Positions 1 to 7,623 of a stretch of DNA of 64,000 nt are shown piece by piece. The DNA lies in contig CAZJYX010000017.1 in assembly GCA_964550375.1 (NCBI GenBank), positions 1-64,000 of the forward strand, read 5' to 3'. The notes under the pieces were generated by a model. The model had not been told where the DNA came from. It did not search any database and saw only the letters and a list, made by a program, of their open reading frames with translations. Source of the stretch: JAAYXS01 sp964550375. GTDB lineage: Bacteria > Planctomycetota > Phycisphaerae > UBA1845 > Fen-1342. Numbering within the stretch: the first letter of the stretch is position 1; every line of letters begins with the position of its first letter. The position numbers and the translations under genes are program-made.

Positions 1-145
1 GGCCGCTCTGCGGATCGCGCGGCATGCGCACCTCGTGGTTGAAGGCCTCGACGAGGACCGTGTCCTCGCGGCCCCGCATCTCGCAGGAACCCATGATGGC
101 GCCCTGATTCTCGCCTTCCAATGTCATGTGGGCTGGCAGTGGCAT
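1..145 (-). CDS. hcp: Hcp (TssD) type VI secretion tube protein, C-terminus cut by window edge
   Basis: Read on the minus strand, an ATG at 145 opens a frame that runs off the left edge. It encodes 48 residues beginning MPLPAHMTLEGENQGAIMGS and continuing with GREDTVLVEAFNHEV and RDPQSG. This is the N-terminus of the Hcp/TssD family, whose hexameric rings stack into the inner tube of the type VI secretion system and carry effectors. An AAGGAG ribosome site lies 9 nt upstream of the ATG. It follows tssB and tssC on the same strand, which supports the assignment. The family is normally about 160 residues, so roughly two thirds lies outside the window. Confidence is high for the family; completeness cannot be judged. 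Confidence 0.9.
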   Translation of the reverse strand, partial: MPLPAHMTLEGENQGAIMGSCEMRGREDTVLVEAFNHEVRMPRDPQSG

Positions 146-476
146 GTCTTGTTTCTCCTTGCCGTCAGTGATTTCTGGAATCCGATGCGGCCGGCCGTCC
201 TACGGGCCACCCCGCACTGCATCGGGCTCGACTTCGAGTCGTTGCGCACCGAGTTGCTGCATTCGGCATGCCAGGGCCATGTCTGTCGCCGCTAGCGCGC
301 CGCTCAATCGCTAACACGTTATTTTAGAAGATGTTATAGGCAATGTGCCTTGGCGTTGTTGCCGGGGCCCGCTTGGCAGTGCCATTTGCGATGGGCGCGC
401 CCTGCGAACAGCCGGGCTCCCAGCAGCGCCAAACCGTTCCCACGCTTCTCCGGCCGTTTCGCCGCAGGAGCCGGCA
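146..476. other. Intergenic region between tssC and hcp
   Basis: These 331 bases separate the tssC stop from the hcp start. No convincing gene is seen. The stretch around 311-345 is clearly AT-richer than its surroundings and could hold an hcp promoter on the minus strand, since Hcp is commonly made in excess of the sheath proteins. No promoter hexamers with good spacing were found, and no classical sigma-54 GG-N10-GC element was seen. Confidence 0.4.
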
Positions 477-1961
477 TTACTCCTTGTCCAACTTGCCCAC
501 CAGCGACAGCGTGAAGTTGGCACCCTCGAACTTCAAGTGCGGCATGACCTGCATGTCGACCTTGTAGAAGCCGACCTCGCCCGGCACTTCCGACACCTCG
601 ATGTTGAACTTGCGGATGGGGCGCCGATCGGCGACCTCGGCGGTCGGGTTGTCCATGTCGGCCGCGTACTGCCGCATCCAGTCGCTCAACTCGGTCTGCA
701 TCTTGGTGGGTGATTGCCAGGTCTGGAGGTTATCGCGCTGGATCACCTTCAGATAGTGGGCCAGCCGCGAAATCATCATCATGTAGGGCAGGCGCGTGCC
801 GAGCTTGTAATTGGTTTGGTCGCGCTGGCCTTCCTTCGTGTCCGGGTAGGTCTTGGGCTTCTGCACGGAGTTGGCGCTGAAGAAGCAGGCCTTGTCGGTG
901 TTCTTGTACATGGTCAGGCCGATGAAGCCGGACTCGGCCAACTCGAACTCGCGGCGATCCGAAATGAGCACTTCGGTGGGGATCTTGGTCTCGATGCCCT
1001 CGAGCGTCTTGTACTGGTGCAGAATCAGGTTCTGGACCATGCCGCCGGCCTGCGGGCCGGTGCAGTTCATCGTCCAGCGGCTACGGGCGAAGCTGTCGCT
1101 CAGGCGCGTGGCGAAGGCGAACGACGCGTTGCCCCACAGGTACTTGCGGTGGTCGTCGGTGACCTGCTCAGAGTAGTTGAAGGCCTTGACCGGATTGGCG
1201 TCCGGGTCGTACGGATGCCGCAGCAGGAAACGCGGCATCGTCAGGGCGAAGTAGCGGCTGTCCGGCGTGTCGCGGAATGAGTTCCACTTGGTGTATTGGG
1301 GCCCCTCGAAAATGCTCTGGAGATCCTTGAGCTTGGGTAGTTCGCGGAAATCGTCAACGCCGAACATCTCGGGACCGGCCGCCGCCACGAACGGGCAGTG
1401 CGCCATGGCGGCGACGGCGGAGACTTTCTGCATCAGGGCGATATCGCGCGGGCCGGGGCCGAACTCGTAGTTGGCGATCATGGCGCCGATGGGCTCGCCA
1501 CCGGCGGTGCCGAACTCAGCAGTGTATATGTGCTGATATAGACCGGACTTGGGGATTTCCGGCGAGTTCTCGAAGTCCTCCAACAACTCATCCTTGGAGA
1601 CGTTGAGGATGTGGATCTTCATGTTCTCGCGGAAGTCAGTCTGGTCGACGACGAACTTGAGCCCGCGCCAGGCCGACTCGAGCTTCTGCACATCGGGATG
1701 ATGCAGGATCTCATCGATCTGCAAGCTGAGCCGGTGGTCGATCTCGGCCACGTAGCTGTCAATCAGGGCCTTGTCGATCTTCACTTCCGGCGTGGCAACT
1801 ACGCGGCGGAGGAACTCCTCCACGGCGCGGCGGTACATGCGTTTGGTTTCGTCGTCGCGCGCGGCGCGGGTGGCGACTACGCATTCGTCGAGGACAGCGG
1901 ACAGGTCTGCGGGCAGCTCATGTTCGGCCGGTGCTCGAGCGGCATCTGGCGCGTCAGCCAT
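477..1961 (-). CDS. tssC: Type VI secretion contractile sheath large subunit TssC (VipB/EvpB)
   Basis: A 494-residue protein of the TssC/VipB family, the larger of two subunits that co-assemble into the contractile T6SS sheath around the Hcp tube in the cytoplasm. Family hallmarks are visible: the long N-terminal helix region that pairs with TssB, LESAWRGLKFVV near residue 95, the HCPFVAAAGPEMFG segment, PRFLLRHPY, WGNASFAFATRL, and a C-terminal region with RPIRKFNIEVSEVPG. Length matches the usual 490-500 residues. The ATG at 1961 has GGAGA 7 nt upstream. It lies 86 nt downstream of tssB and 332 nt upstream of hcp on the same strand, the common tssB-tssC-hcp order. The N-terminal 20 residues are Ala/Pro-rich and not conserved. 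Assignment is secure. Confidence 0.97.
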   Translation of the reverse strand: MADAPDAARAPAEHELPADLSAVLDECVVATRAARDDETKRMYRRAVEEFLRRVVATPEVKIDKALIDSYVAEIDHRLSLQIDEILHHPDVQKLESAWRGLKFVVDQTDFRENMKIHILNVSKDELLEDFENSPEIPKSGLYQHIYTAEFGTAGGEPIGAMIANYEFGPGPRDIALMQKVSAVAAMAHCPFVAAAGPEMFGVDDFRELPKLKDLQSIFEGPQYTKWNSFRDTPDSRYFALTMPRFLLRHPYDPDANPVKAFNYSEQVTDDHRKYLWGNASFAFATRLSDSFARSRWTMNCTGPQAGGMVQNLILHQYKTLEGIETKIPTEVLISDRREFELAESGFIGLTMYKNTDKACFFSANSVQKPKTYPDTKEGQRDQTNYKLGTRLPYMMMISRLAHYLKVIQRDNLQTWQSPTKMQTELSDWMRQYAADMDNPTAEVADRRPIRKFNIEVSEVPGEVGFYKVDMQVMPHLKFEGANFTLSLVGKLDKE

Positions 1962-2047
1962 TGGTTATCTCCGATTTCAGGCCGTGCCCAACACGGCGTT
2001 ACAGGGTACAAGGATCCACGAGCGACGGGTAACGGCGTGCGCCCGGT

Positions 2048-2554
2048 TTACTCCCCAGCGCCGCCGCCCCCTTCTGACTGCATCTCCTTGAAGACGTCGA
2101 GCAGCTTCTGACGGGTTTCCTCGTCCTTGACGATCTTCTCGATCTTCTGGCGGAACTCGCGGACGTTGGCAAAGGGCGCCTTCAGCGCGCTGAGCGCTTC
2201 GCGCGTCTCCAGCAGTTGCCGCAACTCCGGCACCTGCCGGGCGACCTGCTCGGGCTCGAAGTCCTTGAGCGTGCCGAATTGCAGCCGGGCGGCCAGCTCA
2301 TCGCCTTCCGCGCCGGTCAGCTTGTTGGGGACATTCACGCTGACGTTCAACTCATGGCTCTTCATAACGTCATTGAAGTTGTCCTTGTCAACGGCGATCG
2401 GCTTGCGCTCTTCGAGCGGGGTGTCGTCCGGCCGCAGCGTGAAGTCTCCCAGCATCGCCATGCGGAACGGGAGTTCCTTCTGCTCTTTTGTGTTCGTGGC
2501 CGGGCGATATGTGATGTTAATCCGCTCCCTGGGGGCTTTCGACTGGTCTGCCAT
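2048..2554 (-). CDS. tssB: Type VI secretion contractile sheath small subunit TssB (VipA)
   Basis: A 168-residue protein of the TssB/VipA family that heterodimerises with TssC to build the T6SS sheath. The characteristic blocks RINITYRPATN, KELPFRMAMLGDFT, LEERKPIAVDKDNFNDVM, LNVSVNVPNKL and LQFGTLKDFEPEQVARQVPEL are all present in order. The start is placed at the ATG at 2554 (MADQSKAPRERI) because a GAGGGAAA ribosome site sits just upstream; a longer in-frame opening from 2629 adds 25 unconserved residues. The C-terminus is glycine-rich (SEGGGGAGE). It directly precedes tssC, so the two are almost certainly cotranscribed to give matched subunit amounts. Confidence 0.96.
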   Translation of the reverse strand: MADQSKAPRERINITYRPATNTKEQKELPFRMAMLGDFTLRPDDTPLEERKPIAVDKDNFNDVMKSHELNVSVNVPNKLTGAEGDELAARLQFGTLKDFEPEQVARQVPELRQLLETREALSALKAPFANVREFRQKIEKIVKDEETRQKLLDVFKEMQSEGGGGAGE

Positions 2555-2658
2555 GGCTTTCCCTCGTGTGCCAGAGTACTTGACGCTCGTCCGCTCGTGC
2601 GCCGAAACGCCCGCCGGTTTACCGAACAACTAGAATCGTATCCTCTGCCTGCGCGCCG

Positions 2659-3759
2659 TCAAGGAGCCGTTTTCTTCACGTCAGTTGCCTGGGGGCAGCC
2701 GCCCGGACGCAGCGCGCAGACGCAATCGAACAAACGCCCGCCGATCTGACCGGCCACTTGCGCGTCCTTGAGGCTGGCGGTATGGAGGCTGTCGCAGCGC
2801 AGCCGGACGGAGAAGTTGCTCTCGATCCCGCGGCCCATGCCATGCAGGATGATCAGGTCGGCGTCTGCGGCGGCCGCCGTGCAGCGCGCGTCCAGCCTGG
2901 TCAGGTCCAGCAGCGGCAGGTCGCTGCCGGTGGCGACCACGGCCAGCCGACCGCCGGCAAGCGCCTCCCCCAGGTCGGGGACCGCCGCCCCCGCTTGCGG
3001 CAACAGCGCAACCAGCTCGCTCGCGGTGATGTCGTTGAGGGCCGGACCGCTGTTGGCGGCCAGGGTGACCCGGGCGCCGGCCCGCAGCATCCAGCGCACC
3101 AGGGGGATGCAGCCTAACCAGATGTCACTGCCGGCGTTATCGACGAACCAGAACACGTGCCGATAGGGCGCGTCGCGCCAGCGAGCCTGCCAGGGTTCGA
3201 GGTCATCCATGAGCCAGGGCCGCGCCGGCTGCCGCGCCCGCGCTTCCCGAAAGCCCGCCAGGCCGGCCTGATACTGGGCAATCGTTGCCGGCGAGCCCAG
3301 GTCGAAGATGTTGCCCGCCATCAGGCCGACGGTCAGGGCCTCCAGTTGTGCATTCGCCGGGAGCGCTTCCAGCTCCGCCAGAACGCCCGGCAGCAGCGCC
3401 AGGGCGGCCTCGTTCTCGCGCTGCTTGACGCCCAGGAATGGGTCGGGGAACCCGTGCCGTGTCAGCAGATCACGCCGCAGGGCCGTGAGGCGCAGCACGT
3501 CGGCGGGTGCGAAACGCTCCGGATCGGCCTCGAACGACTGCATGGTTGCCACGTAGTCCCGGCGGAAGGCGGCGACCTGGCGGCCGTTGGTCCGGGGGTA
3601 TTCCTGGACAATCAGGTCGGTGAGCAGGTCGAGATGTGTAATGAACAGGCCCACCCAGTAGGCGCGTCCGCTGGGGTCGGCGGCCAGGTCCCACTCGCAC
3701 GGACGGTAGGTCGCGGGGTGCAGCAACTGCGGCAACGTCGTCGCGGGCGGTACTGTCAT
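2659..3759 (-). CDS. DUF89/ARMT1-like protein (putative metal-dependent damage-control phosphatase)
   Basis: A 366-residue soluble protein. The C-terminal half has the DUF89 (ARMT1) signature: VFWFVDNAGSDIWLGCIP near residues 220-240, carrying the Asp-Asn pair that binds the metal in the family, then a LAANSGPALNDIT block and ADLIILHGMGRGIESNF. Known DUF89 proteins are Mn/Ni-dependent phosphatases that remove damaged phospho-metabolites, or the pantothenate-kinase-4-linked phosphatase; the substrate here is unknown. The start at 3759 is preferred because AGGA lies upstream and the longer reading frame overlaps the divergent gene at 3790. It sits 104 nt upstream of tssB on the same strand, so cotranscription with T6SS genes is possible, although no functional link is known. 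Family placement is moderately confident. Confidence 0.7.
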   Translation of the reverse strand: MTVPPATTLPQLLHPATYRPCEWDLAADPSGRAYWVGLFITHLDLLTDLIVQEYPRTNGRQVAAFRRDYVATMQSFEADPERFAPADVLRLTALRRDLLTRHGFPDPFLGVKQRENEAALALLPGVLAELEALPANAQLEALTVGLMAGNIFDLGSPATIAQYQAGLAGFREARARQPARPWLMDDLEPWQARWRDAPYRHVFWFVDNAGSDIWLGCIPLVRWMLRAGARVTLAANSGPALNDITASELVALLPQAGAAVPDLGEALAGGRLAVVATGSDLPLLDLTRLDARCTAAAADADLIILHGMGRGIESNFSVRLRCDSLHTASLKDAQVAGQIGGRLFDCVCALRPGGCPQATDVKKTAP

Positions 3760-3789
3760 TGGGACGGTCCTGGCATACAATCGCGGATC

Positions 3790-4785
3790 ATGGCCTCCAA
3801 CAGCGAATACGACAACGCGACGAAATGGCTGGAAGACTGTCGGCGGCCGCTGCTGTTGACGCATCGCGGGCCGGACGGCGACGCCCTCGGGGGGTTGGCG
3901 GCTCTGGCCGGGGCGCTGCGGCAACGCGGTCAGTCGCCGCAAGTGGCGCTGTATGAGCCGTTGCCGCGCCGGTACGAGCTACTGGCGGATGCGGCTGACT
4001 GGCAGATGTGGGAGTCGTCGCGGGCAGCCCTGGAAGCGTCATGCGATGCGGTAGTAGTGCTGGACACGTGCGCGTACACGCAACTTGAGCCGGTGGCGGA
4101 TTTTCTGCCGCAGGCGCCGCGAACGCTGGTGCTGGACCATCACGCGACGCGCGATGCGGTCGGCACGCGGCCGGGGGACCTGCGGCTGATTGACGAGGAG
4201 GCCGCGGCGGTCTGCGTGCTGATTGCGGAGTGGGCCTGGCGGGCCGGCGTGCGGCTTGATGGGCCGCTGGCGACGCCGCTGCTGGTGGGGATCGGGACGG
4301 ATTGCGGCTGGTTTCGCTTCGCGAATACGGACGCGCGGACGCTGCAAGTGGCGGCGAAACTCGTGGCCGCGGGGGCGCAGCCGGACGGTATCTACGCCAG
4401 CATTTACGAGCGGGATACTCCGGAACGGCTGCGGCTGGCCGGTCGCGTGTTGGACTCGCTTGAGCTGCACGCCGGCGGCCGGCTGGCAGTGATGTATCTG
4501 CGGCTGGCGGATTTTGCGGCCCTTGGGATGGACGCGACGGATACGGAAGATCTGGTGAATGAGGCGCGGCGGCTGGGGTCGGCGGAAGCGGCGATTCTGT
4601 TCACGGAGCAGCCCGACAACATCCGCATCAACTTCCGCAGCAAGGGTGCGCTGGACGTGTCGGCCCTGGCCCGGCAGTTCGGCGGCGGCGGGCACACCCG
4701 CGCTTCCGGTGCCCGGGTTCGAGCGGAGTGGGACGAGTGCGTGCGGGCGGTAGTGACGGCGGCCTGTGCCGCGCTGGGTGCCTGA
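3790..4785 (+). CDS. nrnA: DHH-family phosphoesterase, NrnA-like (nanoRNase / pAp phosphatase)
   Basis: A 331-residue DHH/DHHA1 protein. The N-terminal DHH domain carries THRGPDGDALGG (residues 24-35), VVVLDTC near 90 and LVLDHHATRD near 114-123. The C-terminal DHHA1 domain ends with the FGGGGHTRASGA nucleotide-binding motif. NrnA enzymes are Mn-dependent, degrade 2-5 nt RNA oligomers and dephosphorylate 3'-phosphoadenosine-5'-phosphate in the cytoplasm. Length and motif order match NrnA. The ATG at 3790 was chosen because the reading frame upstream lies antisense to the divergent DUF89 gene, whose start is only 30 nt away. RecJ is excluded because it is much longer. The exact substrate is inferred. 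Confidence 0.88.
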   Translation: MASNSEYDNATKWLEDCRRPLLLTHRGPDGDALGGLAALAGALRQRGQSPQVALYEPLPRRYELLADAADWQMWESSRAALEASCDAVVVLDTCAYTQLEPVADFLPQAPRTLVLDHHATRDAVGTRPGDLRLIDEEAAAVCVLIAEWAWRAGVRLDGPLATPLLVGIGTDCGWFRFANTDARTLQVAAKLVAAGAQPDGIYASIYERDTPERLRLAGRVLDSLELHAGGRLAVMYLRLADFAALGMDATDTEDLVNEARRLGSAEAAILFTEQPDNIRINFRSKGALDVSALARQFGGGGHTRASGARVRAEWDECVRAVVTAACAALGA

Positions 4786-4819
4786 CGGTCGGTCGGCTGG
4801 TTAGTGGCAGGGGCGCGGG

Positions 4820-4825
4820 TATAAT
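4820..4825 (+). promoter_or_regulatory. Perfect TATAAT -10 box upstream of the recombinase gene
   Basis: A TATAAT hexamer lies 57 nt upstream of the XerC/D start, in the 96-nt gap after the phosphoesterase gene. The -35 position 17 nt upstream (CTGGTT) is a poor match, so this would be a promoter that relies on its -10. In such a GC-rich stretch a perfect TATAAT is notable, but chance cannot be excluded. Confidence 0.4.
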
Positions 4826-4881
4826 GACGGCCGCATACGCACGGATGGTCAGTTCGCACGCATGGAGGCGTTGTTCAACTC

Positions 4882-5928
4882 GTGGATGCCGGACCGAAAA
4901 CCGCCCGCTCATCCCGCCAGAAGGCCGGCTCGCGCTGGAAGTGCACGCCCGCGTTTGAGGCGGCGCTGCAGGCCTTCCGGATATACCAAAGCGTCGAGTT
5001 GGGCTTGTCGCCGAACACACTGCTGGCCTACCGGCGCGACTTGCGGCGGCTGGGGGATTACCTGCGGCGTAAGGGTATCGACGACTGGGATGCCATTACG
5101 CCGGAAGTCTGGCAGCCATACTTGCTGGAGCTGCTGGAGGAGCGTTACCGCGAGACTACGCTGGCGCGGCACGTGGTGGCGATCCGCATGTGGCTGCGCT
5201 GGCTGCACACCACGAAGCAGATCAGCACGGACCGCACGGCGCTGCTCGAATCGCCCAAGTGCTGGCAGCGCTTGCCGAAGACGCTGAACCTCGATCGGAC
5301 GGTGGAGCTGGTGGAATCGCCCGATCTGACGCAGCACCTGGGTTTGCGGGATCGGGCGATTCTGGAGCTGTTCTACGCTTGTGGGCTGCGCGTGAGCGAG
5401 CTGTGCGGGCTGGACGATCGTGATGTGGACTTGAAGGTCGGCTACGTGCGCTGCATGGGCAAGGGTCGGCGGGAGCGGGTCGTTCCGATCGGGCGGGCCG
5501 CGCGGGATGCCGTGGAGGTCTATCGCGAGCAGTCGCGGCCGTTGTTGCTCGAACGGGGCCTGGAGCGCGGGCGTTACAAGACGCCGCTGGGACGTAGCGC
5601 CGCAGCCGGTCTGCCGTTGTTTCTGAGCCGAACGGGCGGGCGCATGGAGCGGACGGCCGTTTGGCGGCTGGTGCGACGCGAGGCGGTGCGGCGGGGGATT
5701 CCGGGGCAGGTAAGTCCGCACACGTTGCGACACAGCTTCGCGACGCATCTATTGGAGGGTGGCGCGGATTTGCGGGTCGTGCAGGAGCTGCTGGGGCACG
5801 CCAGCGTAAGCACGACGGAAATCTACACGCATGTGCAGACGCGACGGCTTAAAGAGGTACACGCGCGGTGCCACCCGCATGGGGCGGACCGCGTTGCGGA
5901 GCGTAAGTCCAGGGCATTGCGGGGTTAA
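4882..5928 (+). CDS. xerD: Tyrosine recombinase XerC/XerD
   Basis: A 348-residue tyrosine site-specific recombinase. The N-terminal SAM-like core-binding domain spans about residues 25-115 (FRIYQSVELGLSPNTLLAYRR). The catalytic domain has all active-site residues: R170 in ACGLRVSEL, K194 in MGKGRRERVVPIG, H280 and R283 in HTLRHSFATHLLEGGADLR, H306 in LLGHASVSTTEIY and the nucleophile Y315. These motifs are those of Xer enzymes that resolve chromosome dimers at dif, rather than of phage or integron integrases. It begins with GTG; a GGAGG lies 14 nt upstream, rather distant, so the true start is slightly uncertain. XerC and XerD cannot be told apart by eye. No flanking att-like repeats were seen, arguing for a housekeeping role. 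Confidence 0.93.
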   Translation: MDAGPKTARSSRQKAGSRWKCTPAFEAALQAFRIYQSVELGLSPNTLLAYRRDLRRLGDYLRRKGIDDWDAITPEVWQPYLLELLEERYRETTLARHVVAIRMWLRWLHTTKQISTDRTALLESPKCWQRLPKTLNLDRTVELVESPDLTQHLGLRDRAILELFYACGLRVSELCGLDDRDVDLKVGYVRCMGKGRRERVVPIGRAARDAVEVYREQSRPLLLERGLERGRYKTPLGRSAAAGLPLFLSRTGGRMERTAVWRLVRREAVRRGIPGQVSPHTLRHSFATHLLEGGADLRVVQELLGHASVSTTEIYTHVQTRRLKEVHARCHPHGADRVAERKSRALRG

Positions 5929-6090
5929 GGTTCGTGCCGGCGGTGGCTTACCGGTTTTGAGGCCGCAACCGCGTCCTGCCGTAATGGTACCAGTGGAAGG
6001 TCGTCGTCGTCGCCGTTGTGGGTGGCAAGACATACGGGGTGAGGATAGGATGGCTCGGGTGCAGAGTCCCGGGCGGATCGGGAGTATCGA

Positions 6091-6306
6091 ATGCGAACGA
6101 ATCGTAAGTGGGTTTCTTCGTGGCGGCTGGCGGCATTGCTGCTATGCGGCCTGGCCTTGCTGGTCGGCTGCGACACAACGACCCGGACGGCGGTCGAAGA
6201 CGGCGTCATCAACGCGTCGTCGGCGTTCCTCGGCGCGCTGCTCCAGGCGGTGCTACAGCTCGCCACGGAAAGCAGCACGACGGCGACGATACTGCAGGCC
6301 CTGTAG
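6091..6306 (+). CDS. Small predicted lipoprotein, unknown function
   Basis: A 71-residue protein with a type II signal peptide: positive MRTNRK start, hydrophobic LAALLLCGLALLVGC and lipobox LVGC with the acylated Cys at about residue 27. The mature part of 45 residues is Thr/Ala-rich (TTTRTAVEDGVINASS) and predicted helical. GGGAG lies 7 nt upstream of the ATG. No family is recognised. Mature lipoproteins this short are anchored in the periplasmic face of a membrane, but what this one does is unknown. It stands alone between the recombinase gene and a convergent membrane-protein gene. Confidence 0.75.
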   Translation: MRTNRKWVSSWRLAALLLCGLALLVGCDTTTRTAVEDGVINASSAFLGALLQAVLQLATESSTTATILQAL

Positions 6307-6327
6307 CGTCAGGTCGACCGCCTGTTG

Positions 6328-6564
6328 TCAGTCCTGCTCGGCCGGGCCATGCCAGTCGGAGTCCAGGCGGCGGTAGCTGACGCGCCGACGCAGGTTCCAG
6401 CCCATGCCGATCAGGGCCAGTCCGGCGGCGACGAAGACGCCGGCCACGAAGTATGCCAGGAGTTCGGGGTGCTTGAAGATCAGCAGACCGACAAGGACCA
6501 GGGCCGCGCCGGCGACCACGGGGGTGAGCCAGAAGGTGCTGAAGGTGGGCGGGGCTTGGTGCAT
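6328..6564 (-). CDS. Small two-helix membrane protein, unknown function
   Basis: A 78-residue protein with two strong hydrophobic segments, TPVVAGAALVLVGLLIF and LLAYFVAGVFVAAGLALIGMG, separated by a short HPE turn, and a charged cytoplasmic tail RRRVSYRRLDSD. No family is recognised. The start is uncertain: ATG 6564 is given, but the frame is open to a GTG at 6690 which would overlap the divergent ABC ATPase gene and add 42 unremarkable residues. Neither start has a strong ribosome site. It converges with the small lipoprotein gene 21 nt away. Confidence 0.55.
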   Translation of the reverse strand: MHQAPPTFSTFWLTPVVAGAALVLVGLLIFKHPELLAYFVAGVFVAAGLALIGMGWNLRRRVSYRRLDSDWHGPAEQD

Positions 6565-6677
6565 GTTCAAATCCCAAGGTGCCGAGACGGACGGTGTCGC
6601 CGGCAGTGTGACGATTCCGTCGGCATGATACTCGATTCGCCACGCAGGTGGCGACTCATGCGGGGGTAGGGTTGGCG

Positions 6678-7619
6678 ATGGCTGAGCCACTGTTGGAGCT
6701 GGAGGATGTGCGCGTGCTCTACGGCCGACTGGTGGCCGTGGACGGGGTCTCCTTCGCGCTGCGCGGCGGCGAGCTACTGGGGATGATAGGACCGAACGGG
6801 GCGGGTAAGACCACGACGCTACGGGCGGCGGCGGGGTTGCAGCCGATCAGCACGGGGCGAGTGCGCGTCATGGGGCGGGACGTGTTCAGCAGCCCGGTCG
6901 AGGCCGGGCATCACCTGGGATTCACGCCCGATACGCCGGCGCTGTACGACACGCTGACCGTCGAAGACTTCCTCGAATTCGTCGCGCGCTGTTACGGTCT
7001 ACCGCGGTCGTTGGCGGCGGAGCGCCGGGATCACTGGCTCAGCGAGTTATGGCTGGCGGACAAGCGGAAGGCCAAGATCGGGACGCTGTCACGCGGCATG
7101 AAGCAGCGCCTGGCGGTGGCGCGCACGCTGCTGCCCGATCCGCACGTGGTCCTCCTCGATGAGCCTGCGGCGGGGCTGGACCCGGCGGGGCGGGCCCAAT
7201 TCCGGCGTCTGCTGGCCGGTTTGCGCGACCAGGGCAAGGCCCTGATAGTGTCCTCACATATTCTCGCTGACTTGGCGGAGTACTGCACGCACATCGCGAT
7301 TATCGGACACGGCCGGCTCTTGAGTTGGGGCACGGTGGCGGAGGTGGCCGGCGCGACGACGGCCGAACTGTGCCGCTATCAGGTCGTGCTGGCACAGCGG
7401 GTAGGCGATGCGGCCACGCGGCTGGCGAGTATCGAGGGTGTGGTGGCGGTCGAGGTAGACGGCGACACTCTGAAGTTGGAGTGTGGGGCAGATCGGCTCA
7501 GTGCGGCCCGGCTGCTTGAGCGGCTCATCCGGGCCGGGTTGCCGGTGGCGGAGTTTCGGCCGCTACGGCCGGATCTCGAGGAGGCGTATCTGCGCAGCGG
7601 GATCGGCCAGGTGGATTGA
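6678..7619 (+). CDS. ABC transporter ATP-binding protein (ABC-2 type exporter)
   Basis: A 313-residue ABC ATPase. Walker A GPNGAGKTT is at residues 38-46, the signature LSRGMKQRLAVART and Walker B VVLLDEPAAGLDP follow near 140-165, and the H-loop lies in VSSHIL near 193. The C-terminal 90 residues form the extra domain seen in CcmA/NatA-like exporter ATPases. It powers an ABC-2-type exporter or membrane-remodelling system at the cytoplasmic face. The start at 6678 follows GGGGGTAGGG. The permease gene begins 4 nt after the stop, so the two form one transcription unit. The substrate cannot be inferred. Confidence 0.92.
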   Translation: MAEPLLELEDVRVLYGRLVAVDGVSFALRGGELLGMIGPNGAGKTTTLRAAAGLQPISTGRVRVMGRDVFSSPVEAGHHLGFTPDTPALYDTLTVEDFLEFVARCYGLPRSLAAERRDHWLSELWLADKRKAKIGTLSRGMKQRLAVARTLLPDPHVVLLDEPAAGLDPAGRAQFRRLLAGLRDQGKALIVSSHILADLAEYCTHIAIIGHGRLLSWGTVAEVAGATTAELCRYQVVLAQRVGDAATRLASIEGVVAVEVDGDTLKLECGADRLSAARLLERLIRAGLPVAEFRPLRPDLEEAYLRSGIGQVD

Positions 7620-7623
7620 GGCG

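Noticed and set aside
4882..5928. Tyrosine recombinase as the integrase of a genomic island
   Set aside because: Its motifs are of Xer type, no tRNA gene or att-like repeats flank it, and composition does not change around it.
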